A stretch of 64,000 nt of DNA from the NCBI RefSeq assembly GCF_004135675.1, contig NZ_QHLX01000004.1:186001-250000 (forward strand), in the 5' to 3' direction. The notes beneath the pieces were generated by a model. It made no database searches and was not told where the DNA came from. It was given only the letters and a program-made list of their open reading frames with translations. Positions 10,221 through 19,872 of the stretch are shown here, piece after piece. The stretch comes from Marinitoga lauensis (GTDB lineage Bacteria > Thermotogota > Thermotogae > Petrotogales > Petrotogaceae). The translations under genes were made by a program, and so were the position numbers. Numbering within the stretch: position 1 is the first letter of the stretch; each line of letters opens with the position of its first letter.

Positions 10221-11867
10221 ATGAAGAAATTTGTCTATTCATTATTAATAATTTTATTAATTCCAATATTATATATATTTTATTTATTTATACCATTGCA
10301 TTACGGCATAGATAATATAAATAATAAAAATTTTAAAATAGAAAAAGTTGGTAATCTCAAAATATTATATCTCTCGGGAACACACTCGGAAATTGGTTAT
10401 CAGCATGGATTAGCTTTAAAAGAAGAAATCAGTAAAATGAGAAATCTTTTATCTAAAGAACTCGAAAACAAAAACTTTTTTGAAAAAATTGTTATTAGAT
10501 ACACTATGAAAAATTATTTTAGAAGTATTCCTTCAGAATACAAAAAAGAAATGTCAGCTATAGCAAAGGCCAGTGGAGCTTCACTTGATACTATCCTTTT
10601 ATTAAATATTTATGATGAATTATTTAACTTGTATGGATGTACCAATGTTTCTGTCTGGGGTAAAAAAAGTGTTGATGGTAACATAATCCACGGAAGAAAT
10701 CTGGACTATTTTCTTTCTGATAAACTATGGAATCTAAATGTTTTATTTGTCTATAATGCAACTGATGGAAATAATTTTATTTCATTAACATGGCCCGGAC
10801 TTATTGGAGTTCTCACAGGAATGAATAATAAGGGAATTTCTCTGGGTTCCATGACATCAGTTTCTATTAATCAACAAACAAATGGTATCCCAACAGGAAT
10901 ATTATATAGAATAATCATGGAAAACGCTAAAAATATATCAGATGTTGAAAATATATTGAAAGCAAACAAAAGAACAATAGGGAATAACCTTATGATTTCA
11001 AGCAAAAACGATAAGAAAACTGTTGTATTCGAATTTGATTCAAAAAATCTTGAAAGAGTTGAAAGTAAAGAATGGATTGTTTCAACAAATCATTTTACTA
11101 CCTTGAAAAATAAAGAGGAAGATTATTCAGGTTCAATATCAAGAAAAATAATTGCAGAAGAATATTTAGAGAACAAACAAAATATTACTTTAAGCAATAT
11201 TGTAGAAACTATGAGAAATCTGGATACGGGCAATATTGGTAATCAATCAATATGTAGATCAGATACAGTTCATAGTGCAATTTTTTTACCAATAACAGGA
11301 GAAGTATATATCGCTGCAAATGACGGTATATATGCCTCATTGGGAAGATATTTCCACTTTTTATTTAAGCAGGGAAAATTAAAATATATTGATTATATAG
11401 ATTATTCAGATGAATATTTTAGTTTCTTAAACAACTTTTTTTATTATAAATATCAAGTAGAAGAAATGGATAATAAAGAAATCATGCATTATATAGAATC
11501 ATTTACAAAAAACAGGAAATTTGATGATATGGACATAATTAAGATTATTCAGTTTTATAAAAATATCGATTTAAAGGAAAAAATATATGAATATATTGAG
11601 AGATTAAAAAGACATTTTGAAAGCTATCAACAAAAAATAAAAAAGATGAATAAAGATATTGATCCAGTTGATAGATTTCTACTTCTCAATCATTATGATG
11701 CCAGTTTGTTTTTTCTCGTTGAAGGATATAAAATAATTGGTGATATGGAAAACTTAAAAAAATACTGTGAAATAGGTATAAATGATGGTATTGATGGAGA
11801 ATCAAATGCATGGTATGAAATGAAATTTAAAGAATACTATAAAAAATATTTTTCACACGAAACATAA
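10221..11867 (+). CDS. C45-like Ntn hydrolase (acyl-transferase/choloylglycine-hydrolase fold), membrane-anchored
   Basis: A 548-residue protein with an N-terminal transmembrane segment (about 5-25), then GTHSEIGYQHG typical of the acyl-CoA:6-APA acyltransferase (C45) family. The predicted nucleophile is Cys140 in YGCTNVSVWG, followed by IHGRNLDYF and NNKGISLGSM. In this family the Cys becomes N-terminal after self-cleavage and hydrolyses amides or N-acyl bonds. About 170 helical residues extend the C-terminus beyond the usual domain. It lies 51 nt after the 9117 gene and may be co-expressed. Substrate unknown. Confidence 0.72.
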   Translation: MKKFVYSLLIILLIPILYIFYLFIPLHYGIDNINNKNFKIEKVGNLKILYLSGTHSEIGYQHGLALKEEISKMRNLLSKELENKNFFEKIVIRYTMKNYFRSIPSEYKKEMSAIAKASGASLDTILLLNIYDELFNLYGCTNVSVWGKKSVDGNIIHGRNLDYFLSDKLWNLNVLFVYNATDGNNFISLTWPGLIGVLTGMNNKGISLGSMTSVSINQQTNGIPTGILYRIIMENAKNISDVENILKANKRTIGNNLMISSKNDKKTVVFEFDSKNLERVESKEWIVSTNHFTTLKNKEEDYSGSISRKIIAEEYLENKQNITLSNIVETMRNLDTGNIGNQSICRSDTVHSAIFLPITGEVYIAANDGIYASLGRYFHFLFKQGKLKYIDYIDYSDEYFSFLNNFFYYKYQVEEMDNKEIMHYIESFTKNRKFDDMDIIKIIQFYKNIDLKEKIYEYIERLKRHFESYQQKIKKMNKDIDPVDRFLLLNHYDASLFFLVEGYKIIGDMENLKKYCEIGINDGIDGESNAWYEMKFKEYYKKYFSHET

Positions 11868-11903
11868 TGAAAGTATTTTAATAATTTAAGGAGTCGATAT
11901 ATA

Positions 11904-12451
11904 ATGTTTAATTATTGGTATTATTGGAAAAATGTTGATTTTAGATTTAGATTAATAATATTTATAATATTATTAATAATTTTATATTTCCCATCAAAAT
12001 TAATATACAACTTATACTTTAATCCTTTATATTTACTTGAAAAATATTACGATGCAATGAGAGTAGCAACGTATCAGTATAATAGTTATCTTGAATATGC
12101 GTTTGATGTTGATAATGAAATATTGAAAAAAAATTTAAATGAAATGATTGAAAAAAGAAAAAAATAATATTAAATCCAGAAAAAGTTGAAAATTTAATGA
12201 GAAAATATTATATTGATTTAGAAAAAGATGAAGCGCCTATACTTGATATTTTATCTTCTTTAAAATTTGGAGTTTATCGCAAAAATATAAAAATAACAAG
12301 ATATGGATATGAGGTATATATATTAAATCCACTTGAAGAAAAAATAAAATATCCAGAAAATTCTGAGATTACATTTTATATTGTAAGGACATTGAAAGGA
12401 TTAAAAATTGATTGGATAAAATCTGTTTATAATTATCAAAAACACAAATGA
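11904..12451 (+). CDS. Small membrane-anchored protein of unknown function (one frame break)
   Basis: ATG 11904 follows AAGGAG. Fragments 11904-12167 and 12197-12451 join if one A is added to the A run at about 12163, giving about 180 residues: one transmembrane helix (about 18-40), then a soluble alpha/beta domain ending in a VRTLKGLKIDWIKSVYNY-type strand. It resembles the small NTF2-like or DUF4878-type extracellular domains only in general layout. A decayed copy of its 3' end lies at 14632-14705. Function unknown. Confidence 0.55.
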
Positions 12452-12533
12452 AAAAGTGCAATAACTCTCAGGTATATAAAATGAGTACATTAGTAGATAA
12501 ATAGAAAATACAAAAAGAGGGATGGTGGTAAAT

Positions 12534-13448
12534 ATGAGAAAGAGAGTTTTAGTAGTATTTATTATTGTTGTATCTTTTATTTTAACCTTTGCAGATTATG
12601 ACGTTTTAATTCCTTCTGCTAATAATTTTATTAAAACCATGGAAGTAGAAAATTATAAAATTAAGTTTTTATACTCAAAAGAAATTGAAAAATATATAAG
12701 CATCGATAAGTTTACATTTAGCAAAAATGGAAACATTGTATTGTTTGATAATACGGGTAGAAACAATCTATATATATCCAATTTAGAAAATTTAGTCAAA
12801 TGGAATGTTATTACATTAGATAAATTTCCAATACCTTCATATGACTCCACTTTTCATTTTGTAACAAATGGCAATTCTGTAGTATTTTTTTATAATAATC
12901 ATAAAAATAATAACTTAGAAATTTATCAATATTCTTTATCTGAGAAAAAATGGAAGTTAATAAAATCTTATTTGAATTCATCATATTTTGATATGTATCC
13001 ATCAAAAATCAATGATAATTTTTTATCTTTTGTTATACAAAATAATAAAAATGAGATAGAACTTCATCTTTTAAATATAACCGATAAAGAAGACATTATG
13101 ATAAAAAATAATATTACTGGTGAATATAAACTGGATGTAAATACAAAAGGAGATGTTGTTCTTATAGATAATATAAAAATTGAATACTTTAATAATGAAA
13201 CAAAAGCAATAAAAGAAATAGATTTAAATAATAATTATCCAGAAATAATAACAAATCCACCATATTTTGTAACCTTTATAAGTGACAGTGATATTGCTAT
13301 ATACAGTAATAATAAATTAATAATATTTAATACTGAAAGCTGGAAAATAAAAGATGTTATATATGAAATTCCAGAAAATATCGTTGGTTTAACTGGATTA
13401 AATGATGGTAGTATTTTAATAACCCTTTATGAGTATAAAGGAGAATAA
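12534..13448 (+). CDS. Secreted protein of unrecognised family, probable beta-propeller
   Basis: I chose ATG 12534 (MRKRVLVVF) over ATG 12522 because it places GGTGG at proper spacing and begins directly with a signal peptide (cleavage plausible after TFA, about residue 24). The mature part consists of repeated beta motifs (NGNIVLFDN, NSVVFFYNN, DIAIYSNNKLIIFN), as in beta-propeller exoproteins. The stop at 13446-13448 may itself be an artefact: the next frame continues as strand-like sequence (KIAIVRIINDELYISYG) up to the next ribosome site, so the true C-terminus may extend to about 13560. Confidence 0.6.
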   Translation: MRKRVLVVFIIVVSFILTFADYDVLIPSANNFIKTMEVENYKIKFLYSKEIEKYISIDKFTFSKNGNIVLFDNTGRNNLYISNLENLVKWNVITLDKFPIPSYDSTFHFVTNGNSVVFFYNNHKNNNLEIYQYSLSEKKWKLIKSYLNSSYFDMYPSKINDNFLSFVIQNNKNEIELHLLNITDKEDIMIKNNITGEYKLDVNTKGDVVLIDNIKIEYFNNETKAIKEIDLNNNYPEIITNPPYFVTFISDSDIAIYSNNKLIIFNTESWKIKDVIYEIPENIVGLTGLNDGSILITLYEYKGE

Positions 13449-13568
13449 TGTTTAATACATACAAAATTGCTATAGTAAGAATCATAAATGATGAGTTATA
13501 TATATCTTATGGATTAAAGAAAATAAAAATGGTTACGATGGGGTATGGCATTAAGGAGGATGGGAATA

Positions 13569-14571
13569 TGAAAAAATACATTATAAGTATTTTCATAGTA
13601 TTTTTAAGTATTACACTATATAGTCAGACGACAGTTTTATTTAAAACTATTAATATCAATAATATCGACATAGGCAAATATAAAAATAAAAAATATTTAT
13701 TTGATAAAAAACTGGTATTGATAAAGGGTATAGTCGATGAAATTGGAGATATATATGCTATAGTTGAGGATCAAAATCCATCATTAAATTATAAAAAAGC
13801 ATATTTCTTAAAAACAAACATATTTTTTGAAAAATTAGAATCTTTCTCAGAAATTAAAGAAAAACTGGATACAAATAATCTTGAAATGATAGTTGAAAAA
13901 GAAAATATATATTTTAAAACTTCAGATGGAATATATGTGTATGACAAAAAAGGAAAACTAATAGAAAAAATGACGTATGATTCTAATAAAGAAAATACAG
14001 CAAATGAGAAATTTATAAAAATCAATAAAAATGAATTTATTAGTATAAATTTTCCTGTTTATAATAGACCAGAGTATTATATATATAGATTAAATTATAA
14101 TGGAGAAAAACTGGAAAGCACTATATTAGTAAAAACTCATGAAACAATACGCAATTTATTTAAAGATAATGATAATATATATGTTTTCACACATGACACA
14201 AAAAAGGATATTTACAATATATATCTTTTAAAAGATAAAGAACTTAAAAAATTACACTCCTTACCAGGATATAAATTTAAAACAAGTGGAAAATTTAAAC
14301 CAAATAATAGTGATTATGAAGTTTCGTTTCATAGTATAAAATCAATAGGAATAATCGATAAAAAACTGTATTTCATAGTTCAATTAAAAAATTCAAAAAA
14401 CAAAAATTTATTGTTATTTGATTTGAAAAACAAAAAGAAAAATACCTAAAATATAATATAGATGAAGAAGATTATCCAAAAAATTTGATAAAAATTAATA
14501 ACGCAAAATATTTTATTTATAATGGAAAGATATATGATGGTTACGATTTTAAAATATACAAATTAAAATGA
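13569..14571 (+). CDS. Secreted protein, paralogue of the 9117 gene (one frame break)
   Basis: Start at ATG 13569 after AAGGAGGATGG; upstream ATGs at 13448 and 13530 lack spacing support. A signal peptide spans residues 1-20 (cleavage plausible after LYS or SQT). The rest is beta-rich. The frame breaks near 14440 in an A run; adding one A extends the protein to KIYKLK at 14571. The last third resembles the 9117 protein, so these are paralogues. Function unknown; an envelope role is inferred only from the signal peptide. Confidence 0.6.
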
Positions 14572-14631
14572 AATTATTAATACAGGATATTTTTTCAACT
14601 AATTAGACTATATAAATAGGAGAAATTATTA

Positions 14632-14705
14632 TGTATGGTATGAAAAATCCTAAAAATTGATTGGATAAAGTCTGTTTATAATTACTCTAAAAATATAACC
14701 GAATA
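14632..14705 (+). pseudogene. Remnant of a second copy of the 11904-12451 gene
   Basis: The stretch from about 14651 (AAAATTGATTGGATAAA..) repeats, with one substitution, the 3' end of the small membrane gene at 12402-12437. It is preceded by a ribosome site and an ATG at 14632, but everything between is missing, leaving a few codons. This looks like a copy collapsed by internal deletion; the 14572-14771 gap holds nothing else except a TATAAT box at 14732-14737. Confidence 0.5.
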
Positions 14706-14771
14706 ATATAACCAACTTATTGTTTTTCTGATATAATAGAAATAAAGCATAATACACAAGGAGTTGTTACT

Positions 14772-15175
14772 ATGTATAATAAAAAATTCGCTGGAAACAA
14801 AGATTTCAAAATTTTGAGAAATCTTATAATCTACTAAAAAAATATATTAATATGGAAAATATGGATGAATTAGATAGAGCAGGAATTATACAATTTTTTG
14901 AAATGGCTTTTGAATTATCATGGAAAGTCCTGAAAGATTTTCTGGAATATAACGGATATATTGTAAAAAGTCCAAGAGAGGCAATAAAATTATCTTTTCA
15001 GCTTGAACTAATAAATAATGGTGAATTATGGCTAAAAGCTTTAGAAGATAGAAATTTAACTGTTCATACTTATGATGAAAATACTGCAATAGAAATAACA
15101 AAAAGAATTAAAGATGTTTATTTACCGGAATTAGATAAGTTTTATGAAAATATGTTAAAGGAGTTAAATGAATGA
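14772..15175 (+). CDS. HI0074-family nucleotidyltransferase substrate-binding protein (HEPN-like; one frame break)
   Basis: AAGGAG precedes ATG 14772. One T added at about 14792 yields the family signature RWKQRFQNFEKSYNLL, followed by LDRAGIIQFFEMAFELSWKVL and VKSPREAI. This all-helical protein binds and is usually encoded just upstream of an MNT-type nucleotidyltransferase, as here with a 4-nt overlap. Such pairs act as minimal nucleotidyltransferase modules, some as toxin-antitoxin systems. Whether this one is toxic cannot be judged from sequence. Confidence 0.82.
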
Positions 15176-15477
15176 AATTTGGACTAAATGAAAAAGAGCT
15201 AAAAATTATAATAGATTTTATAAAACAAATTCCAGAAATAGAAGAAGTTTTGATTTTTGGAAGTAGAGCTATGGGAAACTACAAAAAAGGATCTGATGTT
15301 GACCTTGCAATTAAAGGCAAAAATCTTACACGAGATTTATTATTAAAAATTAGTTATTATTTAAATGAAGAAACATTTTTACCTTACTTTTTTGACATAC
15401 TTGATTACAATAAAATAGATAATCAGGATTTAAAAAAACATATAGATATTTATGGAATTACCATTTATAAAAAATAG
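15172..15477 (+). CDS. MNT-type minimal nucleotidyltransferase
   Basis: A 101-residue protein of the Pol-beta nucleotidyltransferase superfamily. The active site GSRAMGNYKKGSDVDLAI has the G-S motif and the two aspartates for metal-nucleotide binding; a third acidic residue is in PYFFDILD. It overlaps the upstream HI0074-like gene, forming a two-gene module that ends at a clear terminator. Known MNT partners AMPylate or oligo-adenylate proteins or tRNAs; the target here is unknown. Confidence 0.85.
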   Translation: MKFGLNEKELKIIIDFIKQIPEIEEVLIFGSRAMGNYKKGSDVDLAIKGKNLTRDLLLKISYYLNEETFLPYFFDILDYNKIDNQDLKKHIDIYGITIYKK

Positions 15478-15502
15478 ACAGCCAGAAGCTGTCTATTTTT
15501 TA
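15471..15502. terminator. Bidirectional terminator after the MNT module
   Basis: AAAATAGACAGC / GCTGTCTATTTT stem with a 5-nt loop and T run; it overlaps the stop codon of the convergent aminotransferase. Confidence 0.85.
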
Positions 15503-16628
15503 TAATATTCCTTTATTGATTTTACAATATATTCTTGCTCCTCATAGGTTAATTCAGGAAATATTGGCAATGCCAGTGTTGTTTTCGTTGCTCTTTCGGT
15601 AACCGGAAAATCTCCTTCTTTATATCCAAGATATTCAAAACATTTTTGCTGATGAAGTCCTTTTGGATAATAAATTGATGTCCCTATTCCCTTTTCTGTT
15701 AAAAACTCCCTTAATTCATCTCTATTTTTTTCTTTTAGAGTAATAACATATTGATGATATACATGTGACTTATCTTCAAAAACTTCAGGATATTCCAGAA
15801 CATCGACCAGATTATATCCTTTAAATAATTCATCGTAATTCTTTGCAATATTTATTCTCTTTTCTATATATTCATCAAGATGTTTCAACTTTATTCTCAA
15901 AATAGCAGCCTGAACTTCATCAAGTCTGGAATTAAATCCTACTTCATCATGATAATATTTTTTGCTGCTCCATGAACTCTTAGTTTTCTTACCCTATTAG
16001 CAAGTTTTTCATCATTTGTAAATACCATTCCTCCATCGCCATATCCACCAAGATTTTTTGTTGGAAAGAATGATGTAATACTCAAATCACCTACAGAAAA
16101 ACCTTTCTTATCTTTCCATTTTGATCCTATTGATTGAGCACCATCTTCAATTATATAAACACCATATTTTTCCTTAAAATATTTCAATCTATTTAAATCT
16201 ATAGTTTTACCAAACAAATGGACAGGTATAATAGCCTTTATTTTTTCCTTTTCTGGATGATTTTTCAATATTTCTTCTACCTTATCAAGATCCATATTAT
16301 AATACTTTTCTTCAACATCTACAAAAATAGGCTTTGCACCATTTCTTGTAATACAACTTGCAGTTGCAAAGAATGTATATGGCGTTGTAATCACATAATC
16401 TCCTTTTTTTATATCTAATGCTTTAACAGATAAAAACAATGCATCTGAACCATTTGCTACGCCTACAGCATATTTTGTTCCGGTGTATTTTGCTAATTCA
16501 TTTTCAAGTGATTTTACATGAGGGCCTAATATAACCTTTCCTGTTTTAAATATCTCATCTAATGTACTTAATACTTCATTTCTGATTGTTTCATATTGTC
16601 TTGTCATATCAAATAAAGGTATTTTCAT
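15493..16628 (-). CDS. DegT/DnrJ/EryC1/StrS sugar aminotransferase (one frame break)
   Basis: Fold-type I PLP enzyme that aminates a nucleotide-linked keto-sugar. Fragments 15939-16628 and 15493-15900 join if one A is added to the A run near 15958, restoring KYYHDEVGFNSRLDEVQAAIL. Typical features: DMTRQYETIR at the N-terminus, GVANGSDALFLSVKAL, EDGAQSIG and the PLP lysine in FFPTKNLGGYGDGG. It starts 4 nt after the regulator stop, so the two form one operon. It is separate from the glycan cluster at 35-53 kb but probably feeds similar sugar pathways. Sugar substrate not determinable. Confidence 0.85.
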
Positions 16629-16631
16629 TCT

Positions 16632-17281
16632 TCATTCCCCTTTCTCAAGAGATACATTTCCATTTTCATCAATATTGAAAATATAAATATTTGATAATTG
16701 ATTTTCTCTTGCATTTTTTAATATATCCTCTGAATGTCTGAATGAAGCTATTATAATCATATCGTAATTCATATTCTTCACTTCTTCTGGAGAATATATA
16801 TTAATACCATGAATCTTATCTCCCTGCTTTGAAATCGAATCATCTATAAATCCTATAACATTGATATTTTCACCTGTTAAAACCTTTAAAACAATACCAC
16901 CCACTACCCGGCACCATACAATAAAATATTCTGATATCCCATATCTTCAATCTTATCCAATACCTTATTAAATGACTTTTTTGTCTCTGAATAAATTTTT
17001 GACACTTCATTTATAAAAGAAACAGTTAGAAATTGCAATCTTTTTTTACCTTCATATGTAATTTCATAGTTCATATTTCTTCTATTTCCACCGGTTTTTA
17101 TTATATACTTTTTATCCTCAAAATCCTTTAAATATCTATTAACCATAGAAGGTACTATTCCAACACTTTTTGCTATCATTTCCTGAGAAACTCTTTCATT
17201 TTGCGATATTATCTGCAAAATCATTAATTCTCTAAAATTTGGAGATGGATTAAAAAATGTGTAGTCTTCAAAGTTAAACAT
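16632..17281 (-). CDS. Winged-helix regulator fused to a WGAG-type Rossmann domain (one frame break)
   Basis: Start ATG 17281 after GAGGTG. Residues about 10-85 form a winged helix (NERVSQEMIAKSVGIVPSMVNRYLKDFEDKKYI). The C-terminal half, after one G is added near 16910, reads NILLYGAG-VVGGIVLKVL and NVIGFIDDS with a PEEV segment, a nucleotide-binding Rossmann module like PglD N-domains. The layout recalls Rex but the binding loop matches the sugar-linked modules seen in the 35-53 kb cluster. It directly precedes the DegT aminotransferase, so it probably senses a nucleotide or sugar ligand and controls that operon. A palindrome at 17300-17314 sits just upstream. Confidence 0.7.
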
Positions 17282-17299
17282 ATTTTTCACCTCTTTTTC

Positions 17300-17314
17300 A
17301 TTCACTGAGTGAAT
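17300..17314. promoter_or_regulatory. Palindromic operator candidate upstream of the winged-helix regulator
   Basis: ATTCACT-G-AGTGAAT, a perfect 7-bp-arm palindrome that lies 18 nt upstream of the regulator start. Position suggests autoregulation. Confidence 0.5.
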
Positions 17315-17412
17315 TATATCATTATCTTTATCCAAAGTCAACAAAATCAAAATAAGAATTTTATATTAGATAATTTTTCTCTGTTTTTTAACATTAAATT
17401 CAACAAAAATAG

Positions 17413-17441
17413 TTGACATATATATGTATAAGATATATAAT
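17413..17441 (+). promoter_or_regulatory. Consensus promoter for the Fe-S operon
   Basis: TTGACA (17413-17418), 17-nt spacer, TATAAT (17436-17441): a perfect sigma-A consensus, 44 nt before the first start codon and divergent from the regulator gene. Confidence 0.85.
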
Positions 17442-17485
17442 TAGATTGAAAGGTATATATATAATACATATAGGAGGTGAGTGAA

Positions 17486-17767
17486 ATGGCATATTACGAC
17501 GATTATGGCTACGGTAGAGGCTATGGAAGAGGTTTCGGAAGAGGCATGGGTAGAGGATTCGGTGCAGGTTTCGGAAGAGGTATAGGACGTGGCTATGGAA
17601 GAGGTTTCGGATATGGTGCAGGTAATTATGATGATTATTATAGACCCTCAATTGAAGAAGAAAGAGCTATGTTATTGGATTATAAAAGATATTTAGAAGA
17701 AGAATTGCATTTCATAGAAGAAAGATTAAGGGAGCTTGATAGACATTCTCAAGGAGGTGACAGATGA
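17486..17767 (+). CDS. Glycine/arginine/aromatic-rich small protein with a C-terminal coiled coil
   Basis: AGGAGGTG places the start at ATG 17486 (MAYYDDYGYG) rather than GTG 17477. Residues about 7-45 are GRGFGRG/GYGRGFG repeats; the last 40 (IEEERAMLLDYKRYLEEELHFIEERL) form a helical coiled coil. This matches the DUF5320-associated small proteins encoded next to Mrp/NifX-like genes in anaerobes. Its role is unknown; RG-rich repeats could bind nucleic acid or a cofactor. Its stop overlaps the next start. Confidence 0.75.
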   Translation: MAYYDDYGYGRGYGRGFGRGMGRGFGAGFGRGIGRGYGRGFGYGAGNYDDYYRPSIEEERAMLLDYKRYLEEELHFIEERLRELDRHSQGGDR

Positions 17768-18024
17768 TGCCAGGATTTGACGGAACAGGACCAATGGGAA
17801 CAGGACCAGTTGGTAGAAGATTGGGACCATGTTCAAATCCAGGATATGTTGCACCAACTACTCCAAGATATGGTTGGTTTAGACCATTTGAAAATTTTTT
17901 CTATGGTTTCAGAAGAGGATTTGGAAGAGGTTATTTTGGGGGTTATGGCAGAGGTTTCGGTCGTGGCTATGGTAGAGGATTTGGAGCAGGTTATGGAAGA
18001 GGCTTCGGTAGAGGCTGGTGGTAA
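17767..18024 (+). CDS. DUF5320-type glycine-rich protein (MPGFDGTGP)
   Basis: Of the tandem ATGATG I take the second (17767), because the family starts MPGFDGTGPMGTGP as here. The N-terminus has GRRLGPC with one cysteine, and the C-terminal half is a FGRGY/GYGRGFG repeat ending in GWW. AAGGAGGTGA precedes it. By family association it travels with Fe-S ATPases of the Mrp type. No biochemical role is known to me. Confidence 0.8.
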   Translation: MPGFDGTGPMGTGPVGRRLGPCSNPGYVAPTTPRYGWFRPFENFFYGFRRGFGRGYFGGYGRGFGRGYGRGFGAGYGRGFGRGWW

Positions 18025-18036
18025 ATAATCTTATTT

Positions 18037-18060
18037 GAGGGTTGCCGAAAGACAACCCTC
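18037..18060 (+). terminator. Hairpin after the glycine-rich pair
   Basis: GAGGGTTG / CAACCCTC with an 8-nt loop. The trailing sequence is only weakly T-rich, so it may be an attenuator or an mRNA-stabilising hairpin. A TATAAT box at 18097-18102 may restart transcription for the Mrp genes. Confidence 0.5.
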
Positions 18061-18135
18061 ATTAAATATTATATATATTTTATGTATATATAGTGGTATA
18101 ATATATATCGAAAGATAAAGACAGGAGGAAGGAAA

Positions 18136-18981
18136 ATGCGAATAACAATATTAAGTGGTAAAGGTGGAACTGGTAAAACAACGGTATCCACAAATTTAGC
18201 TTATACCCTTTCAAAAGATATAGAGTTCAATTGTTGGATGTTGATGTAGAAGAACCAAATGATCATTTATTTTTTGATATAAATTTCGAAAAAGAGGAAA
18301 GTGTAGATATTTTACTTCCAGTTGTTGATAATAATGCCTGTATAAAATGTGGAGAATGTGCTAAAGCGTGTCAATTTGGAGCTATTTCTGTTTTCCCAAC
18401 AGGAACAATGGTTTTTGAAAGCTTATGTCATGGTTGTGGTGCATGCGCTATGGTCTGTCCGGTAAATGCTATTAAAGAAGAACCAAAAAGTATAGGTAAA
18501 ATTCAATTAGGCAGAATAAATGAGAATCTAAAATTTGGTATGGGCTTTTAAATATAGGAGAACCTTCTGGTGTAAGAATAATTAGACAGTTAAAAAAATA
18601 TATAGATGAATCTGCTGATGTTGTTTTAATTGATTCACAACCTGGTACTTCATGTCCTGTAGTTGAAAGTTTAAGAAATACAGATTTTGCTATTTTAGTA
18701 ACAGAACCAACAACATTTGGATTACACGATCTATCATTAGCTGTTGATCTTGTAAAAGAAATGGGAATACCAGCAGGTATTGTAATAAACAGAGATACAG
18801 GAAAAACTAATATGATAGACGAATATGCAGAAAAAGAAAATATACCTGTTATATTAAAAATACCATTTGATAGAAATATAGCAAAATTGTATTCTGAAGG
18901 AAAGATTTTTGCCCAACATTTACCAGAATGGAAGAAAAGTTTTTAGACGTTTTTGAAACAATAAAGGGGATGGTAAAATGA
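18136..18981 (+). CDS. Mrp/NBP35-type P-loop ATPase with ferredoxin insert, copy 1 (three frame breaks)
   Basis: Starts at ATG 18136 after AGGAGGAAGG with the deviant Walker A SGKGGTGKTT. An inserted 2[4Fe-4S] ferredoxin segment carries CIKCGECAKACQFGA and CHGCGACAMVCPVNA. Later motifs DSQPGTSCPVV and VTEPTTFGLHDL are typical of MinD-like ATPases of this group. Single-base losses at about 18223 (G), 18545 (G) and 18938 (T) split it; correction gives a protein of about 281 residues that ends in an ATGA overlap with the next gene. It probably assembles or transfers Fe-S clusters in the cytosol together with copy 2. Confidence 0.85.
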
Positions 18982-19847
18982 AGCAATTAGCTATAGTTAG
19001 TGGAAAAGGTGGAACCGGTAAAACAACATTGAGTTCCTCTTTTGGTGCATTATTAAATAACGCTGTGCTTGCAGATTGTGATGTTGATGCAGCAAACTTA
19101 AACCTTATGTTTAATGGTGAAATAAAAGAAAAATACGATTATTATGGCGGTAAAAAAGCAATTATTGATCAAAATAAATGCGATAAATGCGGAATTTGTA
19201 AAAACATATGTAGATTTGAAGCAATAACCTTTGAAAACGGAATATATGATGTTGATCCATATGCATGTGAAGGGTGTAATGCATGTGTTATTGCATGTCC
19301 TCAGAATGCTATTAGATTGGAAACAGCATTATCTGGAGAATATTATTATTCATCAGTAAACGATGAAAAAGATATAGTTCATGCAAATCTAAATCCTGGT
19401 GAAGAAACCTCTGGTGGATTAGTAGCAGAAGTTAGAAAATTAGCAATGAACAAAGCACAGGAAAAGGGTAAAGAAATTGTGTTAATTGATGGCGCTCCTG
19501 GCATTGGATGTCCTGCTACATCATCTATAACCGCCACTGATTATGTTGTTATAGTAACAGAACCAACATCATCAGGTTTGCACGATTTAAAAAGAATAGT
19601 AGAAACAGTAAGACATTTCAGAAGAAGATTTGGCGTTGTAATTAATAAGTATGATCTTAATCCTGTTGTAAGTAAAGAAATAATAAACTATTGTATAAGC
19701 GATGGAATTGAGGTACTTGGAGAAATTCCTTTTGATGAAACAGTGGAAAAATCAAATCTTGAAATAAATCCTGTTGTAAATTATGAAAATAGTCCTGCAG
19801 CAAAAGCCATAAAAGAAATATTTGAAAAAGTAATGGAAAAATTATAA
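18978..19847 (+). CDS. Mrp/NBP35-type P-loop ATPase with ferredoxin insert, copy 2
   Basis: An intact 289-residue paralogue of the preceding gene. Walker A SGKGGTGKTT at residues 8-17, DCDVDAANLNLMF switch, then ferredoxin motifs CDKCGICKNIC and CEGCNACVIACP, DGAPGIGCP and TEPTSSGLHDL. Start overlaps the upstream stop (ATGA), so the two ATPases are probably made in equal amounts and may work as a heterodimer. Role inferred from the family: Fe-S cluster carrier or assembly scaffold. Confidence 0.9.
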   Translation: MKQLAIVSGKGGTGKTTLSSSFGALLNNAVLADCDVDAANLNLMFNGEIKEKYDYYGGKKAIIDQNKCDKCGICKNICRFEAITFENGIYDVDPYACEGCNACVIACPQNAIRLETALSGEYYYSSVNDEKDIVHANLNPGEETSGGLVAEVRKLAMNKAQEKGKEIVLIDGAPGIGCPATSSITATDYVVIVTEPTSSGLHDLKRIVETVRHFRRRFGVVINKYDLNPVVSKEIINYCISDGIEVLGEIPFDETVEKSNLEINPVVNYENSPAAKAIKEIFEKVMEKL

Positions 19848-19872
19848 TATAAAATATATTGGAGGTGTTAGT

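Noticed and set aside
17777..18028. Alternative frame encoding an 83-residue acidic protein over the DUF5320-type gene
   Set aside because: The +0 frame has the diagnostic MPGFDGTGP start and ribosome site; this frame exists only because of the repetitive codons.
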